Source of the DNA: Ruminococcus sp.
Lineage (GTDB): Bacteria; Bacillota; Clostridia; Oscillospirales; Ruminococcaceae
Assembly (NCBI GenBank): GCA_029060305.1
Contig: JAIDUG010000035.1
Coordinates: 1-64,000 of the forward strand
Reading direction: 5' to 3'
Length of the DNA: 64,000 bases
The translations under genes were made by a program, and so were the position numbers. Shown in pieces: positions 16,242-24,407 of this stretch (its first letter is position 1; every line of letters starts with the position of its first letter). Below the pieces are notes generated by a model. The model did no database searches and was not told the origin of the DNA. It saw only the letters and a list, made by a program, of their open reading frames with translations.

Positions 16242-17486
16242 TTAATCATCATTGCGGATAATTTCCAGAATTACTTTTTCTACAGTCTGTTCATTTACTG
16301 CGGAAGCAGTCAGCCTGAAAATACCTGTTTCTGCGGTTTCGTCTTTTTCGGGAATGTGTTCCATAACTTCAGTCACCCAGCCACCGACGGAATTATATTC
16401 TGTATGCACAAGGTCTTCGTCAATATCAAGCTGTTCCAACATATCATTTATGTTCATATCTCCTGCAATTTCAAATTTATCCGGTGCAAGTTTTACGATT
16501 CGTGCGACTATTTCGTCATCTTCGTCATAAATCTCGCCGACAAGTTCTTCTATTATGTCTTCAAGTGTTACAATGCCTTTTGTACCGCCGTACTGGTCTA
16601 CGACTACAGCAAGATGTACCTTTGAACGTTGCATATCACGCATTGCTTCACTTATGAGTTTGCAGTCGGCTATGTGTGGGACTTCCTGAATAATAGAAGT
16701 TATATCGTTTCCGCCCTCGACAATCATCTTGAAAAACGCTTTGTTTGTGATAATTCCTGTGATGTCGTCAAGACTTTTTTCATAAACCGGAAGTCTCGAA
16801 TACATTTCCGTTGTGAAAATTTCCTTTATTTCGTCTATGGTTGCACCGATTTCAACACCTACCACTTTTACTCGTGGAATGAGTATCTCGTCAACGGATA
16901 TTTCGTCAAATTCCAACGCACTTTTTACCAATTCGCTTTCCTGTTCTTCAATAACGCCCTGTTCCTCGATTTCGTCAATCATGTATTTGAGTTCGTCCTC
17001 TGTAACGCTTGGGGATTCCTCGCCCGATGACAGCAAGGACGATATTTTATTAAGAATCCATACCGCCGGTTTAAGTATGGTTACAAGTGCGGAAAGAGGT
17101 TTAGCAAAAAGTAAGGCTAATTTTTCGGCGTTTCTTTTTGCATAGGACTTCGGAAGTACTTCGCAGAAAACAAGTACAAGAACAGTTATGACGGCTGTTG
17201 AAATACCTGCTCCGCTTTTTCCGAAAATGCTTACAAATAAAAGCGTACTTACTGAGGAAGTGGCGATATTTACAATATTGTTTCCTATCAGTACGGCTGT
17301 TAAAACTTCGTCGAATTTGTTGGCGAGTTTCAAAGCCGTTGTAGCTTTTTTGTTTCCCTGAGCCTCGTAATTTTTAAGCCTTAATTTGTTTACGCTTGAA
17401 TATGCTGTTTCCGTACTTGAAAAGAGTGCTGAAAAAATCATCATGACGACTACCAGTACAATTTTCCATAAATCTGAATTATCCAT
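16242..17486 (-). CDS. CNNM/CorC-type transporter (DUF21-CBS-CorC_HlyC)
   Basis: 414 residues. Residues about 1-180 are the DUF21/CNNM membrane domain, with FSSTETAYSSVNKLRLKN and EVLPKSYAKRNAEK, both family landmarks. Two CBS domains follow (about 200-320, with IPRVKVVG and YGGTKGIVTLEDIIEELVGEI), then a CorC_HlyC domain ending near residue 410. Relatives export or sense magnesium, with ATP-Mg binding by the CBS pair. The assignment to magnesium is by family only. AAAGGA precedes the ATG. Confidence 0.93.
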   Translation of the reverse strand: MDNSDLWKIVLVVVMMIFSALFSSTETAYSSVNKLRLKNYEAQGNKKATTALKLANKFDEVLTAVLIGNNIVNIATSSVSTLLFVSIFGKSGAGISTAVITVLVLVFCEVLPKSYAKRNAEKLALLFAKPLSALVTILKPAVWILNKISSLLSSGEESPSVTEDELKYMIDEIEEQGVIEEQESELVKSALEFDEISVDEILIPRVKVVGVEIGATIDEIKEIFTTEMYSRLPVYEKSLDDITGIITNKAFFKMIVEGGNDITSIIQEVPHIADCKLISEAMRDMQRSKVHLAVVVDQYGGTKGIVTLEDIIEELVGEIYDEDDEIVARIVKLAPDKFEIAGDMNINDMLEQLDIDEDLVHTEYNSVGGWVTEVMEHIPEKDETAETGIFRLTASAVNEQTVEKVILEIIRNDD

Positions 17487-17522
17487 TATAAATCCTTTCG
17501 TGATTAATTTGTTACAGAGTAT

Positions 17523-17551
17523 ATTTTAACATATTATTCCAGATAATGCAA
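17523..17551 (-). promoter_or_regulatory. Promoter of the CNNM/CorC gene
   Basis: Minus strand: TTGCAT (17551-17546), 17-bp spacer, TAAAAT (17528-17523). Confidence 0.65.
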
Positions 17552-17588
17552 GAGCGATTTTTATGTTATATTATATTATTCGTATAAA

Positions 17589-17984
17589 TCAGAATTTACT
17601 GAAATAATCTGATAAACTTTCAGCGTAGTATTCTTCACTTAAATCAAAATATTCATATATATAGATTTTGCCATCAGGTTTGAGAATAAAAAAACCACCT
17701 GCTCCGTTACCTGCAAAAACAAAACCTTCACCACCATATTCACTTGAATAACAATTTGTTTGTGATTTTATTTCGGCTAATGAATAGACAATTCTGTCAA
17801 TAACTTCAATCTTCATAGTATTAGGATTAGTCATTATTTCGTTTATTCCGTTGCTGATTTTTAAGATTTCCAACAGCTCACAAGGAAGAATATTTTTTGC
17901 TTTATCATATTGTCTTTTATTCAGCGGAGAACGTAACTGACATGAATCTCCATACTTTTGCTGAATTAAATTTATAATATCCAA
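17589..17984 (-). CDS. SMI1/KNR4 (SUKH)-like small protein
   Basis: 131 residues. The pattern LPCELLEILKISNGI near residue 35, followed by FVFAGNGAGGFFILKPDGKIYIYEY and a C-terminal SLSDYFSKF, fits the SUKH fold, in which LPxxyxxfLxxxNG and a buried beta core are typical. SUKH proteins are often immunity proteins against contact-dependent toxins; no toxin gene is adjacent, so this may be an orphan immunity gene. Translation seems to start at TTG (17984), with GAGGTG 8 bases upstream; no closer ATG fits. Confidence 0.68.
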   Translation of the reverse strand: MDIINLIQQKYGDSCQLRSPLNKRQYDKAKNILPCELLEILKISNGINEIMTNPNTMKIEVIDRIVYSLAEIKSQTNCYSSEYGGEGFVFAGNGAGGFFILKPDGKIYIYEYFDLSEEYYAESLSDYFSKF

Positions 17985-18050
17985 TAAAAAAACACCTCAA
18001 TTAAATAGCAATGTCACATGCGAAATAAAAAAAGTAACACGCTAAATCAA

Positions 18051-18079
18051 AAAAAGCCCTCCCGAAAGAGAGCTTTTTA
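18051..18079 (-). terminator. Terminator of pckG
   Basis: Minus-strand hairpin AGCTCTC / GAGGGCT with one mismatch, then seven T. Confidence 0.78.
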
Positions 18080-18090
18080 TTTGGTAAAAA

Positions 18091-19893
18091 TTACTTGTTG
18101 AGTCTTGCTTCAATTTTGTCGAGTTCAGCATAGAGAGCTTCCGGAACGTTACCGCCCTTAGCCTTGATATCGTCATTGTAGTATCTTCTCATTTCAGCGA
18201 TTTCCTTAGTCCAGAGTTCCTTGTCAACGTCAAGGAGCTTATCCATAACTTCAGGTGTAACTTCGTCTTCGATACCCTCAACGTTGATGTCGCCCTTCTT
18301 AGGAAGATAACCGATAGCAGTTTCTTCAGCGTCAACAGTTCCTTCACATCTCTTGATAATCCAGTCGAGAACACGCATATTGTCGCCGAATCCTGGCCAG
18401 ATGAAGTTGCCGTTTTCGTCCTGCTTGAACCAGTTTACGTTGAAAATCTTAGGAGCTTTGTCGCCGAGTTTTTCACCCATTTCGAGCCAGTGAGCCCAGT
18501 AGTCGCCAACGTTGTAACCGATAAACGGTTTCATAGCCATAGGGTCGTGACGGAGAACACCAACAGCACCTGTAGCAGCAGCAGTTGTTTCAGAGGAAAC
18601 TGCTGAACCCATATAAGTACCGTGTGTCCAGTCGAATGACTGATAAACAAGCGGAGTTGTTGAAGCACGTCTGCCACCGAAGATGATAGCGGAAATCGGA
18701 ACGCCAGCAGGGTTATTGAATTCAGAAGAAATGCAAGGGCAGTTTGTAGCCGGAGCAGTAAAACGTGAATTCGGATGAGCAAGAGTATTACCCTCTGCTG
18801 TATATTCAACGCCGTTTACCTTAGCACCTTTCCACTCTGTAGCGTTTACAGGCGGATTCTTGTCGAGTTTTTCCCACCATACAGTGTTGTCATCATTGTT
18901 GAGAGCAACGTTTGTGAAGATAGTATCTTTCATTGTGCAGTGGAGAGCGTTTGGATTGGACTTTTCGTTAGTACCAGGAGCAACACCGAAGAAACCGTTT
19001 TCAGGGTTGATAGCGTAAAGTCTGCCGTCTTCGCCAGGTTTCATCCATGCAATATCGTCACCTACTGTGAATACTTCGTAACCGTCTTTTTTGTAGCCCT
19101 CCGGAGGAATGAGCATAGCGAGGTTTGTTTTACCGCAAGCGGACGGGAATGCAGCTGTGATATACTTGATTTCGCCGTCAGGTTTCTTAACGCCGAGAAT
19201 GAGCATATGTTCAGCCATCCAGCCTTCGTTTTTGCCCTGGAATGATGCTATACGGAGAGCGAAGCACTTCTTTCCGAGGAGAACGTTTCCGCCGTAAGCA
19301 GAGTTGATAGACCAGATTGTGTTATCCTCAGGGAACTGTACGATATATCTTTCTTCAGGATTAACGTCAGCTTTTGAGTGAAGACCTCTTACGAAGTCAT
19401 TGGAAACATCGCCGAGATTCTTGAAAGCGTCAGCACCCATTCTTGTCATGATGTTCATATTGAGAACGACATAGATAGAGTCAGTAACTTCAACGCCAAC
19501 CTTAGCGAGAGGTGAACCGATAGGACCCATTGAATAGGGGATAACATACATTGTTCTGCCTTTCATAACTCCGTCATAGAGTTTTGAGAGCTTAGCATAC
19601 ATTTCCTGAGGGTCGCACCAGTTGTTTGTAGGACCTGCATCTTCCTTGTTTCTTGTGCAGATGAATGTTCTGTCTTCAACACGTGCAACGTCATTGGGAT
19701 TAGTTCTGTGGTAGAGACAGCGGGGGAGCTTTTCCTGATTGAGTTCAATCATTTCACCGGTTTCAATAGCTTCTTTTCTGAGTGCGTCGAGCTGTTCCTT
19801 TGAGCCGTCAATCCACACAACGTTTTCGGGCTTACAGAGAGCAACCATCTCATCAACCCACTTGATAACATTCTGATTGTTTGTCAGTGACAT
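18091..19893 (-). CDS. pckG: Phosphoenolpyruvate carboxykinase (GTP)
   Basis: 600 residues, normal length for the GTP enzyme. FPSACGKTNLAML is the GTP-type P-loop and FTVGDDIAWMKPG carries the metal-binding Asp pair; RASTTPLVYQSFDW and FGDNMRVLDWI also match. It interconverts oxaloacetate and PEP with GTP/GDP. In ruminal anaerobes it usually runs toward oxaloacetate during succinate formation; that direction is inferred. AGGAGG precedes the ATG. Single-gene unit with promoter and terminator. Confidence 0.97.
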   Translation of the reverse strand: MSLTNNQNVIKWVDEMVALCKPENVVWIDGSKEQLDALRKEAIETGEMIELNQEKLPRCLYHRTNPNDVARVEDRTFICTRNKEDAGPTNNWCDPQEMYAKLSKLYDGVMKGRTMYVIPYSMGPIGSPLAKVGVEVTDSIYVVLNMNIMTRMGADAFKNLGDVSNDFVRGLHSKADVNPEERYIVQFPEDNTIWSINSAYGGNVLLGKKCFALRIASFQGKNEGWMAEHMLILGVKKPDGEIKYITAAFPSACGKTNLAMLIPPEGYKKDGYEVFTVGDDIAWMKPGEDGRLYAINPENGFFGVAPGTNEKSNPNALHCTMKDTIFTNVALNNDDNTVWWEKLDKNPPVNATEWKGAKVNGVEYTAEGNTLAHPNSRFTAPATNCPCISSEFNNPAGVPISAIIFGGRRASTTPLVYQSFDWTHGTYMGSAVSSETTAAATGAVGVLRHDPMAMKPFIGYNVGDYWAHWLEMGEKLGDKAPKIFNVNWFKQDENGNFIWPGFGDNMRVLDWIIKRCEGTVDAEETAIGYLPKKGDINVEGIEDEVTPEVMDKLLDVDKELWTKEIAEMRRYYNDDIKAKGGNVPEALYAELDKIEARLNK

Positions 19894-19951
19894 TGTAGTT
19901 GTACCTCCTAAAAATTAATCTTTTTAATAATGGACGGTTGATATGCCGTCA

Positions 19952-19980
19952 GTATTATGTGAAACGTCTGAAAAAGTCAA
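19952..19980 (-). promoter_or_regulatory. Promoter of pckG
   Basis: Minus strand: TTGACT (19980-19975), 17-bp spacer, TAATAC (19957-19952). The transcript would begin with a small GACGG/CCGTC hairpin (19934-19950). Confidence 0.7.
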
Positions 19981-20079
19981 TCGTTTCTCTAATACTATTA
20001 TATACAATTTCTGTCAAGCTGTCAATAGGTCTGTGATATTTTTTTAACATACCAGTATATATTTTTGTTTTTCGGATTG

Positions 20080-20108
20080 TTGACATATAATTACTGCTAT
20101 GATATAAT
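20080..20108 (+). promoter_or_regulatory. Consensus promoter of the second LRR protein gene
   Basis: TTGACA (20080-20085), 17-bp spacer, TATAAT (20103-20108): a perfect match to the sigma-A consensus. Confidence 0.88.
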
Positions 20109-20138
20109 GATTATATAATAATTTATGGGAGGCTTTCT

Positions 20139-21128
20139 ATGGAAAAACACAACAGACTTATTGCTGGTATTATGGCATTAATGCTTGTTTTCGGAACAGG
20201 TACAGCAGTAGTACATACAAAGTTCAGTATACCAGATTCAGTGATAGCTACATCAGCGGAGACACTCCAGTATGGCTCACTTTCATACGAAGTGCTTGAT
20301 AATGACAACATAACAATAACAGGTTTTGACGATTCTGTTACAGAAGTTGAAATACCCTCCGAAATAGACGGCAAGCCCGTAACTGCTATCGGGGCAAATG
20401 CATTTTTGTCTAAAAAGATAAAATCTGTAACAATTCCGGACAGTATCACAAGTATAGGTTATCAGGCTTTCAAAACCTGTAAAAATCTTACTTCGGTATC
20501 AATTCCAGATAGTGTTGTTGAAATTGGAAGCAATGCTTTTTCAAGTTGTACGGCTTTACAGTCTGTTAAACTTTCAAGCAATGTTTCTGCAATTGGACAA
20601 CATAATTTTTCTGACTGTATTGCTCTTATGGAAATTACAATACCAAACGGTGTAACAAGCATAGGAAATAGTGCTTTCAATGGCTGTATTAGTCTTAAAT
20701 CAATAACATTGCCTGATACTTTAACAATTATAGATGTTTTTGCTTTTCGTGACTGTAATTCACTTGAGTCCGTAACAATTCCGGCAAGTGTTGCGACTAT
20801 AGGTAAGGAATCATTTTATAATTGTAGAAGTCTTAAGGAAATAACAATAATGCACCCTAATTGTAATATTACCAATGGTGCTATTACAAATGAATACAGC
20901 AGTTATTCCGGTGTTATATACGGCGAAGAAGGCTCAACCGCACAGGCATACGCTGAAAGTAAAGGCTTTACATTTCAGACAGTAGGCTCAAAACTTAAAA
21001 AAGGCGATATAAATGGCGATGGCATGATAAATGCAGTGGACGCTACATGGATTCTAAGATATTATTCACATCTGTCAACCGGCGGTACGATGTCACTGGA
21101 CGAATTTATTGCCAATGAATCAGAATAA
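20139..21128 (+). CDS. Secreted BspA-type leucine-rich repeat protein with a half dockerin
   Basis: 329 residues. Signal peptide MEKHNRLIAGIMALMLVFG, then about seven LRR_5 repeats (residues about 65-245). It ends with a single dockerin loop, GDINGDGMINAVDATWILRYY, and stops about 20 residues later, where a complete dockerin would have a second calcium loop. A half module may still bind, or may pair with a second copy. It shares architecture and signal peptide with the protein at 4-5.1 kb. GGGAGG precedes the ATG. Extracellular binding is the likely role; the ligand is unknown. Confidence 0.87.
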   Translation: MEKHNRLIAGIMALMLVFGTGTAVVHTKFSIPDSVIATSAETLQYGSLSYEVLDNDNITITGFDDSVTEVEIPSEIDGKPVTAIGANAFLSKKIKSVTIPDSITSIGYQAFKTCKNLTSVSIPDSVVEIGSNAFSSCTALQSVKLSSNVSAIGQHNFSDCIALMEITIPNGVTSIGNSAFNGCISLKSITLPDTLTIIDVFAFRDCNSLESVTIPASVATIGKESFYNCRSLKEITIMHPNCNITNGAITNEYSSYSGVIYGEEGSTAQAYAESKGFTFQTVGSKLKKGDINGDGMINAVDATWILRYYSHLSTGGTMSLDEFIANESE

Positions 21129-21151
21129 TAAAAAAAATTTGTCAGAACCCC

Positions 21152-21180
21152 TTGACAAATCTGAAAATCTATGTTATAAT
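21152..21180 (+). promoter_or_regulatory. Consensus promoter of the rplJL operon
   Basis: TTGACA (21152-21157), 17-bp spacer, TATAAT (21175-21180). Confidence 0.88.
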
Positions 21181-21187
21181 ATACAAG

Positions 21188-21345
21188 CTGTGAATCATAC
21201 AGTATCGTATTCTTAAGACAGCTGGCAGGTTTTCAACCATAAGTCCCGCCGAGGAACTGATTACATCTATTAAAAGATTTATCATTGTCCTTGTCCGCTG
21301 TCGGTCAGGGACGTTTTTTATATCCGCTGAATACGATTTATATTT
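21188..21345 (+). ncRNA. Ribosomal protein L10 leader with attenuator
   Basis: About 160 untranslated bases precede rplJ. A terminator-like stem, GTCCTTGTCC / GGTCAGGGAC (21287-21312), is followed by GTTTTTT. Firmicute L10 leaders bind the L10-L12 complex and end transcription when it is in excess; position and architecture agree, though the conserved L10-binding core was not aligned base by base. Confidence 0.65.
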
Positions 21346-21365
21346 TATTCGGAGGTGAATACACA

Positions 21366-21881
21366 ATGCCAAGTGTTTCCGTACTCGAAGCCAAGAAAGC
21401 TAAGGTGGAACAGCTTACAGACCTTATCAAGAACTCTGTTTCAGGTGTTCTCGTTGATTACAAGGGTATCACTGTTGAAGAAGATACAAAGCTCAGAAAA
21501 GAACTCCGTGAGGCTAATGTAAACTATTTCGTTGAAAAGAATACTCTTCTTCTCCGTGCTTTTCAGAATTGCGGTATCGAAGGTTTTGAAGAAGCTCTGA
21601 ACGGTACTACCGCTATCGCTCTCTCAAATGACGACCAGACTGCTCCCGCAAGAATCCTCGGTAAATTCGCTGAAAAAGCAGGCGAAAACAAATTCAACCT
21701 TAAGGCTGGTTACGTTGAGGGCGAAGTTTACGACCAGGCAGGCGTTACAGCTCTGTCAAAGATTCCGTCAAAGGACGTTCTTCTTGCTCAGCTCGTTGGC
21801 TCACTTCAGGGTCCTATGCAGAAACTCGCTGCAGTTATCAAAGCTGTTGCAGAAAAAAATTCCGAAGAAGAAGTTGCTTAA
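21366..21881 (+). CDS. rplJ: 50S ribosomal protein L10
   Basis: 171 residues. LVDYKGITVEEDTKLRKELRE and NTLLLRAF are family landmarks. It forms the base of the L7/L12 stalk that recruits translation factors. Start set at 21366, after CGGAGGTG, because the longer ORF would begin inside the leader terminator. Confidence 0.97.
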   Translation: MPSVSVLEAKKAKVEQLTDLIKNSVSGVLVDYKGITVEEDTKLRKELREANVNYFVEKNTLLLRAFQNCGIEGFEEALNGTTAIALSNDDQTAPARILGKFAEKAGENKFNLKAGYVEGEVYDQAGVTALSKIPSKDVLLAQLVGSLQGPMQKLAAVIKAVAEKNSEEEVA

Positions 21882-21960
21882 TCAGCTTTTCTTTCATACG
21901 GTACTATTTCAGCCGTGTACTTACGGTGTAGTTAAATTTTTATAAAAGGAGATTATTATC

Positions 21961-22326
21961 ATGGCTTCAGAAAAGATTACTAAATTTGTTGAAGATGTTA
22001 AAACACTTTCCGTCCTTGAACTCGCAGAACTCGTTGAGGCAATTCAGGAAGAATTCGGCGTAACAGCAATGGTTTCAGGTCCTGCTACTACTGTTGCTCC
22101 TGTTGAAACTGCTAAGACAGAATTTGACGTTGTTCTCACTTCATTCGGTGATGCTAAGATGGCTGTTATCAAGGTTGCTAAGGAAGTTCTCGGTCTCGGT
22201 CTTAAGGAAGCTAAGACTGTTGTTGAATCTGCTCCTAAGGCTATCAAGGAAGGCGTTTCAGAAGCAGAAGCTAACGAAATCAAGGAAAAATTCGAGGCTG
22301 CTGGTGCTACAATCGAAATCAAGTAA
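21961..22326 (+). CDS. rplL: 50S ribosomal protein L7/L12
   Basis: 121 residues. The N-terminal dimerisation helix region [19 protein letters not shown], an Ala/Thr/Val hinge, and the C-terminal domain with [20 protein letters not shown] are all present. Binds L10; AAAGGAG precedes the ATG; 79 bases after rplJ, same operon. Confidence 0.98.
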   Translation: MASEKITKFVEDVKTLSVLELAELVEAIQEEFGVTAMVSGPATTVAPVETAKTEFDVVLTSFGDAKMAVIKVAKEVLGLGLKEAKTVVESAPKAIKEGVSEAEANEIKEKFEAAGATIEIK

Positions 22327-22386
22327 TCTGTTTTACTTTGATTTTTCCCGAATATATCGGGCAGAGTCTTTTACCTGATGAATTTG

Positions 22387-22420
22387 AAAGCTGTACTCTT
22401 TCGGGGGTACGGCTTTTTAC
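22387..22420 (+). terminator. Terminator of the rplJL operon
   Basis: AGCTGTAC (22389-22396) pairs with GTACGGCT (22407-22414), allowing one G-U, then a T-run. Confidence 0.82.
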
Positions 22421-22462
22421 AAAAAAATAAAAAGTTGTTCAGAATGGGATTTTGTCAAACGA

Positions 22463-22723
22463 CTATGAACCTGCTATTATCTCACTGTCAAATATTTTCC
22501 CTGCAAGTGTGGAGTGCTTTTTCAGATGTATTTCAATTGAGTATGGGTAGTTGTTTGCATCATACCATAGCGTGACATAATATTTATTTATAAGATATGT
22601 GATTCTTGAAGTACTGTCAGCACATGATTTCATACAGTTTAATTTACCAGTTGTTTTGAGGAAATTATCAATCTCTATGAGAGTGTCTATAATAGCATCA
22701 ATATAGTTGCCGTTAAGATTCAT
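22463..22723 (-). CDS. Small hypothetical protein
   Basis: 86 residues starting MNLNGNYIDAIIDTLIEID; no membrane helix or known motif, two Cys near the middle (CMKSC). AAGGAAG lies about 9 bases before the ATG at 22723. Divergent from the XRE cassette. Function not recognised; a role as regulator or antitoxin-like partner cannot be tested by eye. Confidence 0.55.
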   Translation of the reverse strand: MNLNGNYIDAIIDTLIEIDNFLKTTGKLNCMKSCADSTSRITYLINKYYVTLWYDANNYPYSIEIHLKKHSTLAGKIFDSEIIAGS

Positions 22724-22756
22724 GGTTATCACTTCCTTTCATTAATATTTAATATA

Positions 22757-22796
22757 GATGATTCTTATTTATTAAGAATAATAAATAATAGTCATC
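22757..22796. repeat. Imperfect 18-bp inverted repeat
   Basis: GATGATTCTTATTTATTA (22757-22774) opposite TAATAAATAATAGTCATC (22779-22796), three mismatches, 4-base loop; lies in the 5' region of the minus-strand small gene. Confidence 0.6.
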
Positions 22797-22828
22797 TTCG
22801 ATTGTCACCTCCGACGCCCTTATTCCCC

Positions 22829-22848
22829 ACAGTCTGATTTTAGACTGT
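22829..22848. repeat. 7-bp perfect inverted repeat
   Basis: ACAGTCT / AGACTGT around 6 bases. Either a short hairpin or a protein site in the divergent regulatory region. Confidence 0.5.
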
Positions 22849-22864
22849 AATATTATTATATCAC

Positions 22865-22893
22865 GTAAATTTACAAAATGCGAGTAAATTTAC
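22865..22893. promoter_or_regulatory. Paired GTAAATTTAC palindromes, likely XRE operators
   Basis: Two identical 10-bp perfect palindromes at 22865-22874 and 22884-22893, 19 bases apart centre to centre (almost two helical turns), just upstream of the XRE gene. The second overlaps a possible -35 (TTTACA, 22889-22894) with TAAATT 17 bases on. Confidence 0.6.
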
Positions 22894-22967
22894 AATATTT
22901 GTATGTGTAACTAAATTTCAACATTATTTTATATGAATAATTACAGTTTTTGAAAGAAGGAAGATAT

Positions 22968-23306
22968 ATGGATAAAAAAGAATATATTGAAACTTTAATC
23001 AAAAATATAACATACTTATGTAAGGAAAAAAATATTACTTCTTATATGCTTGGTAAGGAAAGCGGAGTAGGAAAAGACATTATCGCAAATATGAAAAAAG
23101 GTTCATTGCCGTCCTGCGATAAGATTGCAAAGATTGCAGATTATCTTAATTGTTCTGTTGATTATCTTCTCACTGGTAAAAAATGCACGGGGGAGTTTCT
23201 GACGGAAAAGGAAAGAGAACTTCTTGAATATTTCGGAAAACTTAATGAACGTCAGCAGATGAAACTGATATTCAAAGCTGAAGATATGTTAGAGGATAAC
23301 AAATAA
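22968..23306 (+). CDS. XRE-family helix-turn-helix regulator
   Basis: 112 residues. Residues about 8-70 form a lambda-Cro-like domain: NITSYMLGKESGVGKDIIANM is the helix-turn-helix and SCDKIAKIADYLNCSVDYLLTG the closing part common to this family. The C-terminal 35 residues are a charged helix. It probably represses its own promoter through the palindromes upstream. Start at 22968 is set by GAAGGAAG. First gene of a small cassette. Confidence 0.85.
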   Translation: MDKKEYIETLIKNITYLCKEKNITSYMLGKESGVGKDIIANMKKGSLPSCDKIAKIADYLNCSVDYLLTGKKCTGEFLTEKERELLEYFGKLNERQQMKLIFKAEDMLEDNK

Positions 23307-23359
23307 AATTTTTTTATATTCTTCTGGTAAATTCTGAGAATATAGAATGGGAGATTATT

Positions 23360-23578
23360 ATGGCTGTTTCATATGAGAAATTATTTAAAATGCTTGAAGA
23401 AAAAGGACTGACAAAATATTATCTTCGAGAAAATGGAATAACTCATAATGTAGTTAATTCTTTGGCGAAAAATAAAAGTGTAAATGTTTCTTCAATTATG
23501 ACTTTATGTGAGATTTTGAATTGTCAGCCAGGTGACGTTATGGAGTACGTTCCTGATGAAGAAGACGATGAGGAATAA
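23360..23578 (+). CDS. Small Cro/C1-type XRE regulator
   Basis: 72 residues, essentially only the DNA-binding domain: LFKMLEEKGLTKYYLRENGI, then SIMTLCEILNCQPGDVMEYVP, which is the ending typical of the small Cro/C1 group, with an acidic tail. GGGAG precedes the ATG. Its stop overlaps the start of the following membrane gene by 11 bases, so the two are coupled. Confidence 0.85.
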   Translation: MAVSYEKLFKMLEEKGLTKYYLRENGITHNVVNSLAKNKSVNVSSIMTLCEILNCQPGDVMEYVPDEEDDEE

Positions 23579-23968
23579 AATATATAGAAAACTTTTAAAA
23601 ATAATATTTTTTTAATATTAATTTTATCTTTCATTGGAATGATTTGTTCTGTTTCCAGTGTCGTTCAAAAACGACATTGGAAAAAAGCAGATGCTGTAAT
23701 AACTTTCATTGGATTGCCTGACGGAGCTGTATTTGGAAATTATACTGATTATACTGGAAAACTCCATGTGAATGAATCATTACACATAGATTACAATTTT
23801 TACAGACCTCAAAAAAATGGAGATTATGTAAAAATACTTTATGATTTAGAAAGTCAGAAAGTGACAGGATATAATGATTTGTTGAAAGATATTGTAACAT
23901 CGACATCTATATTTATTGTTTCATGTATTTCCATATTAATATTAATGCGTAGAAAAAGTAAATTATAA
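23568..23968 (+). pseudogene. Small two-helix membrane protein gene with a one-base frameshift
   Basis: From the ATG at 23568 the frame reads MRNKIYRKLLKIIFF and stops. Adding one T to the T7 run at 23612-23618 joins it to LILILSFIGMICSVSSVVQ and the frame that ends at 23968, giving about 133 residues: one N-terminal helix, an extracytoplasmic domain of about 70 residues and a C-terminal helix followed by RRKSKL. The arrangement recalls DUF3592-like proteins, weakly. As with mscL, the shift is in a homopolymer, so it may be a sequencing error. Coupled to the preceding XRE gene. Confidence 0.62.
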
Positions 23969-24075
23969 AATATTTATTTTGCTCGATTTTAAAGATTAAA
24001 AGGTATAAATTGTGGTGGAATTTTTATCATGGTTTATGCTTTTTTTATTTTTCCGCAATTTTTTTTAAAACACTC

Positions 24076-24104
24076 TTGACAAATCCGGAAAAATATTATA
24101 TAAT
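24076..24104 (+). promoter_or_regulatory. Promoter of the T-box-leuA unit
   Basis: TTGACA (24076-24081), 17-bp spacer, TATAAT (24099-24104). Confidence 0.88.
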
Positions 24105-24117
24105 ATTATTATAAAAT

Positions 24118-24388
24118 GCAGTGACGGGAAACAAAACCGGTTATAATTTTCACAGAGAGCTGTCGTAAGGTGAAAGACAGTAAAATTTTTCAGGTTATAG
24201 CTCCTCCCTGAGCAGTCGGCTGAAAGTTTCTACAATTAGGCTTGACCGGATTTCTCACGTTAAAGAGATATGCATTATTTATGATGCAGACTGAGTGGGC
24301 GTTTTTTTATAACGTCAATGAGAGTGGTACCACGGAATTTTTTTCGTCTCTCCTTTGCTTACGGCATTGGAGAGGCTTTTATTTTTTC
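24118..24388 (+). ncRNA. T-box riboswitch, leucine specific
   Basis: Stem I landmarks AGAGAGC and GGTGAAAG lie near 24155-24178. The specifier region, TATAG-CTC-CTC-CCTGAG (24196-24212), offers CTC, a Leu codon, in either of two adjacent positions. The antiterminator core TGGTACCACG is at 24325-24334. The terminator stem CTCTCC (24348-24353) / GGAGAG (24369-24374) ends in a T-run. Uncharged tRNA-Leu should bind here and allow leuA transcription. Confidence 0.92.
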
Positions 24389-24407
24389 AAAAGGAGGATT
24401 TTTTCTT

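Noticed and set aside
24318-24407. Longer N-terminus for LeuA
   Set aside because: The in-frame upstream codons lie in the T-box antiterminator and terminator; the family N-terminus and AAAGGAGG support 24408.
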